The notes under the pieces are model-generated. The model made no database searches and had not been told where the DNA came from. It saw nothing but the letters and a program-made list of their open reading frames with translations. DNA of 7,088 nucleotides from an uncultured bacterium (GTDB lineage: Bacteria; Actinomycetota; Coriobacteriia; Coriobacteriales; Eggerthellaceae): the NCBI GenBank assembly GCA_947649215.1, contig CANSQW010000064.1:1-7088 (forward strand), read 5' to 3'. The position numbers were made by a program, and so were the translations under genes. Positions 6,416 through 7,088 of this stretch are shown piece after piece (the stretch's first letter is position 1; the number at the start of each line of letters is the position of its first letter).

Positions 6416-6586
6416 CTAGACTTCGCCGTCTTTCAGGGTGGGGCGACGCGGCTTCGTCCAATCGCGCCCCGAGGCGTCCTGGGCCTTCTGCTGCCAAGCC
6501 TGCTTGTTCTTCTCCGGATCGACCATCTTGCCGTCCTTGCGGGCTTGCTGGAAATCCCTGTCGAGGTCCTTCCTCTCCTCTGCCAT
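6416..6586 (-). CDS. Small charged protein of unknown function, first gene of the molybdoenzyme operon
   Basis: A 56-residue protein starting MAEERKDLDRD, behind a strong AAAGGAGG site, with a TAG stop 40 bases before the catalytic-subunit ATG. I do not recognise a family. It is highly charged, has no cysteine, no transmembrane segment and no signal peptide. The first half looks helical and acidic/basic mixed (residues 1-17 and 27-38), and the end is basic then acidic (KPRRPT, LKDGEV). Three tryptophan/aromatic positions (F12, W31, W43) are the only bulky core candidates, so it is probably extended or folds on a partner. Position as first gene and good translation signals suggest an accessory role for the enzyme, such as a chaperone or small bound subunit; that is inference. 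The longer 93-residue reading adds an arginine/cysteine-rich stretch without a ribosome binding site. Confidence 0.7.
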   Translation of the reverse strand: MAEERKDLDRDFQQARKDGKMVDPEKNKQAWQQKAQDASGRDWTKPRRPTLKDGEV

Positions 6587-6592
6587 CTGCAT

Positions 6593-6600
6593 CCTCCTTT
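6593..6600 (-). promoter_or_regulatory. Ribosome binding site fixing the start of the 56-residue gene
   Basis: AAAGGAGG on the minus strand is a near-perfect anti-16S match. The ATG directly abutting it (6592-6590) is too close to be used; the next ATG (6586-6584) is six bases away and is chosen as the start. This rejects the longer in-frame reading that begins at 6697. A small 6-bp hairpin (TCCGAT 6608-6613 with ATCGGA 6619-6624) lies just upstream and could affect access to the site. Confidence 0.8.
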
Positions 6601-6680
6601 CGGTTACTCCGATAAAGCATCGGAAGTCGCGAATACGAGCGCGGCGGGTTTCGCATTCTCCGCGCTCCGAAGGGGGTAGT

Positions 6681-6697
6681 TGAAAGAGGCATGCCAA
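6681..6697 (-). promoter_or_regulatory. Candidate -24/-12 (sigma-54-like) promoter for the operon
   Basis: The minus strand reads TTGGCATGCCTCTTTCA. Against the sigma-54 consensus TTGGCACG-N4-TTGCW it matches 11 of 13 specified positions with the exact GG-to-GC spacing. The mismatches are a T for C in the -24 box and a T for the strongly conserved G of the -12 GC. Predicted start is near 6670, about 84 bases before the first gene's ATG. I found no convincing TTGACA/TATAAT pair in the same region. Most Actinobacteria lack sigma-54, so this depends on the host carrying rpoN. Confidence 0.35.
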
Positions 6698-6712
6698 CTT
6701 GGGCCAGACGAG

Positions 6713-6734
6713 GAAACTTTTTCCGAAACTTTTT
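6713..6734. repeat. Two exact GAAACTTTTT direct repeats, 12-bp period
   Basis: GAAACTTTTT occurs at 6713-6722 and again at 6725-6734 with two bases between (AAAAAGTTTC twice on the minus strand). The block is conspicuously AT-rich in a GC-rich window and lies just upstream of the candidate promoter. It could be tandem half-sites for a regulator, or an A-tract/UP-like or bending element. Repeat identity is seen directly; function is inferred. Confidence 0.5.
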
Positions 6735-6784
6735 GAAGTCGCGCGTTGACCTGGCGTTACCCGGGAACGGCACGCCGGCGACGG

Positions 6785-6809
6785 CCAGCGGCGAACAAAG
6801 CGCCGCTGG
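6785..6809. repeat. 25-bp perfect inverted repeat, possible activator site
   Basis: CCAGCGGCG (6785-6793), 7-base spacer, CGCCGCTGG (6801-6809). On the minus strand it follows the regulator's terminator and lacks a U tract, so it is not needed as a second terminator. It lies about 125 bases upstream of the start site predicted from the -24/-12 match at 6697-6681, the usual distance for an enhancer-like site of an NtrC-type activator. A plain RNA hairpin or a chance GC palindrome cannot be excluded. Confidence 0.45.
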
Positions 6810-6811
6810 GA

Positions 6812-6853
6812 AAGGAAAAACGGCCTTTCTCATATTGAGAGAGAAAGGCCGTT
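6812..6853 (-). terminator. Rho-independent terminator of the regulator gene
   Basis: Perfect 13-bp inverted repeat: AACGGCCTTTCTC at 6819-6831 and its complement at 6841-6853, with a 9-base loop. Read on the minus strand the stem is followed directly by TTTTTCCTTT (6821-6812), the U-rich tract expected of an intrinsic terminator. It lies about 70 bases after the regulator's stop codon, so the regulator and the downstream operon are probably separate transcription units. Confidence 0.85.
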
Positions 6854-6922
6854 GCAAAGTCGTTTACGGGGCGAGTCTGTCGCAATCCGAGAAACCGCAG
6901 CCGCGCGCCGGTCCGCGCCGCC

Positions 6923-7088
6923 CTACCGCAGGCCGTACTCCTTGAGCTTCCGGTAGAGCGTGGCCTTGCTGATCTCCAGCAGCTCAGCCGCCTTGGCCAC
7001 GTTGCCGCCGGCGTAGACCATCGCCAGCTTGATGGCCGACTCCTCCACCGCCTGGAGCGAGAGCAGCTCCCCCGGCACGACGAGCGTC
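6923..7088 (-). CDS. C-terminal fragment of a regulator with a Fis/NtrC-type HTH (partial, 5' end outside window)
   Basis: Reading the minus strand from 7087 gives 54 codons ending in a TAG at 6925-6923; the gene starts beyond the right edge. The last 40 or so residues match the Fis-type helix-turn-helix pattern that closes NtrC-family activators: a first helix around VEESAIKLAM, the GGNVAKAAELL turn, and the recognition helix ISKATLYRKLKEYGL. In such proteins this domain binds inverted-repeat sites upstream of the target promoter. The AAA+ or sensory part is not visible, so it could be a true sigma-54 activator or another regulator that borrowed the Fis HTH. It lies immediately upstream of the molybdoenzyme operon in the same direction but is separated by a terminator, which makes it a natural candidate for a substrate-responsive regulator of that operon. 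The HTH assignment is strong; the regulatory target is inferred. Confidence 0.85.
   Translation of the reverse strand, partial: TLVVPGELLSLQAVEESAIKLAMVYAGGNVAKAAELLEISKATLYRKLKEYGLR

Noticed and set aside
4009..6615. 868-residue open frame on the plus strand opposite the molybdoenzyme gene
   Set aside because: It is the antisense of a well-recognised gene in GC-rich DNA; the translation is low-complexity Val/Gly/Ala/His/Leu-rich with no family pattern.
6587..6697. N-terminal extension of the small leader gene to 6697
   Set aside because: The extension lacks a ribosome binding site, overlaps the promoter candidate and crosses the clear AAAGGAGG site, which serves the internal ATG at 6586.
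6600..6780. Conventional sigma-70 promoter for the operon
   Set aside because: TTGGCA near 6697 has no acceptable -10 at 16-18 bases, and the TTTATC near 6615 has no -35 at the right distance.
1..7088. CRISPR array, tRNA/rRNA genes, insertion sequence or phage genes
   Set aside because: No repeat-spacer pattern, tRNA-like cloverleaf, transposase or terminal inverted repeat pair was seen; the inverted repeats found are short local hairpins.

Overview
The window is GC-rich, and every gene I can support lies on the minus strand, so transcription runs from the right edge to the left. The gene content is a soluble molybdopterin enzyme of the catechol-dehydroxylase / pyrogallol-hydroxytransferase type, a mini-ferredoxin, small zinc-ribbon proteins and two MFS carriers. 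Together with the base composition this points to an anaerobic Coriobacteriia member (Eggerthella, Gordonibacter, Slackia or a relative). The taxon is an inference from gene style; there is no rRNA or other marker here.

Layout in transcription order: (1) 7088-6923, the C-terminal 54 residues of a regulator with a Fis/NtrC-type helix-turn-helix, cut by the window edge. (2) 6922-6587, a non-coding region with a rho-independent terminator for the regulator (6853-6812), a 25-bp perfect inverted repeat (6785-6809), two exact 10-bp direct repeats at 12-bp period (6713-6734), a -24/-12 (sigma-54-like) promoter match (6697-6681) and a strong ribosome binding site. (3) 6586-6416, a 56-residue charged protein of unknown function. 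(4) 6375-4036, a 779-residue molybdopterin oxidoreductase-family catalytic subunit with no Tat signal. (5) 4034-3690, a 114-residue two-cluster ferredoxin subunit, one base after the previous stop. (6) 3608-3333, a 91-residue zinc-ribbon protein with a Pro/Ala tail. (7) 3269-2922, a 115-residue protein built of eight CxxC pairs. (8) 2834-1533 and (9) 1413-196, two paralogous MFS carriers separated by a 62-base hairpin. A further strong hairpin follows the second carrier (121-158). Positions 1-120 hold no gene I can support.

The working model (inference) is a regulated gene set for one small, probably aromatic, molecule. The MFS proteins move substrate and product, the cytoplasmic Mo enzyme performs a reductive dehydroxylation or hydroxyl transfer, and the mini-ferredoxin delivers electrons. 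The 56-residue and two cysteine-rich proteins would help assembly or electron delivery. The parts most worth follow-up are the two zinc-ribbon proteins and the 56-residue protein inside a Mo-enzyme operon, the unusual cysteine arrangement of the catalytic subunit, and the possible sigma-54-type control.
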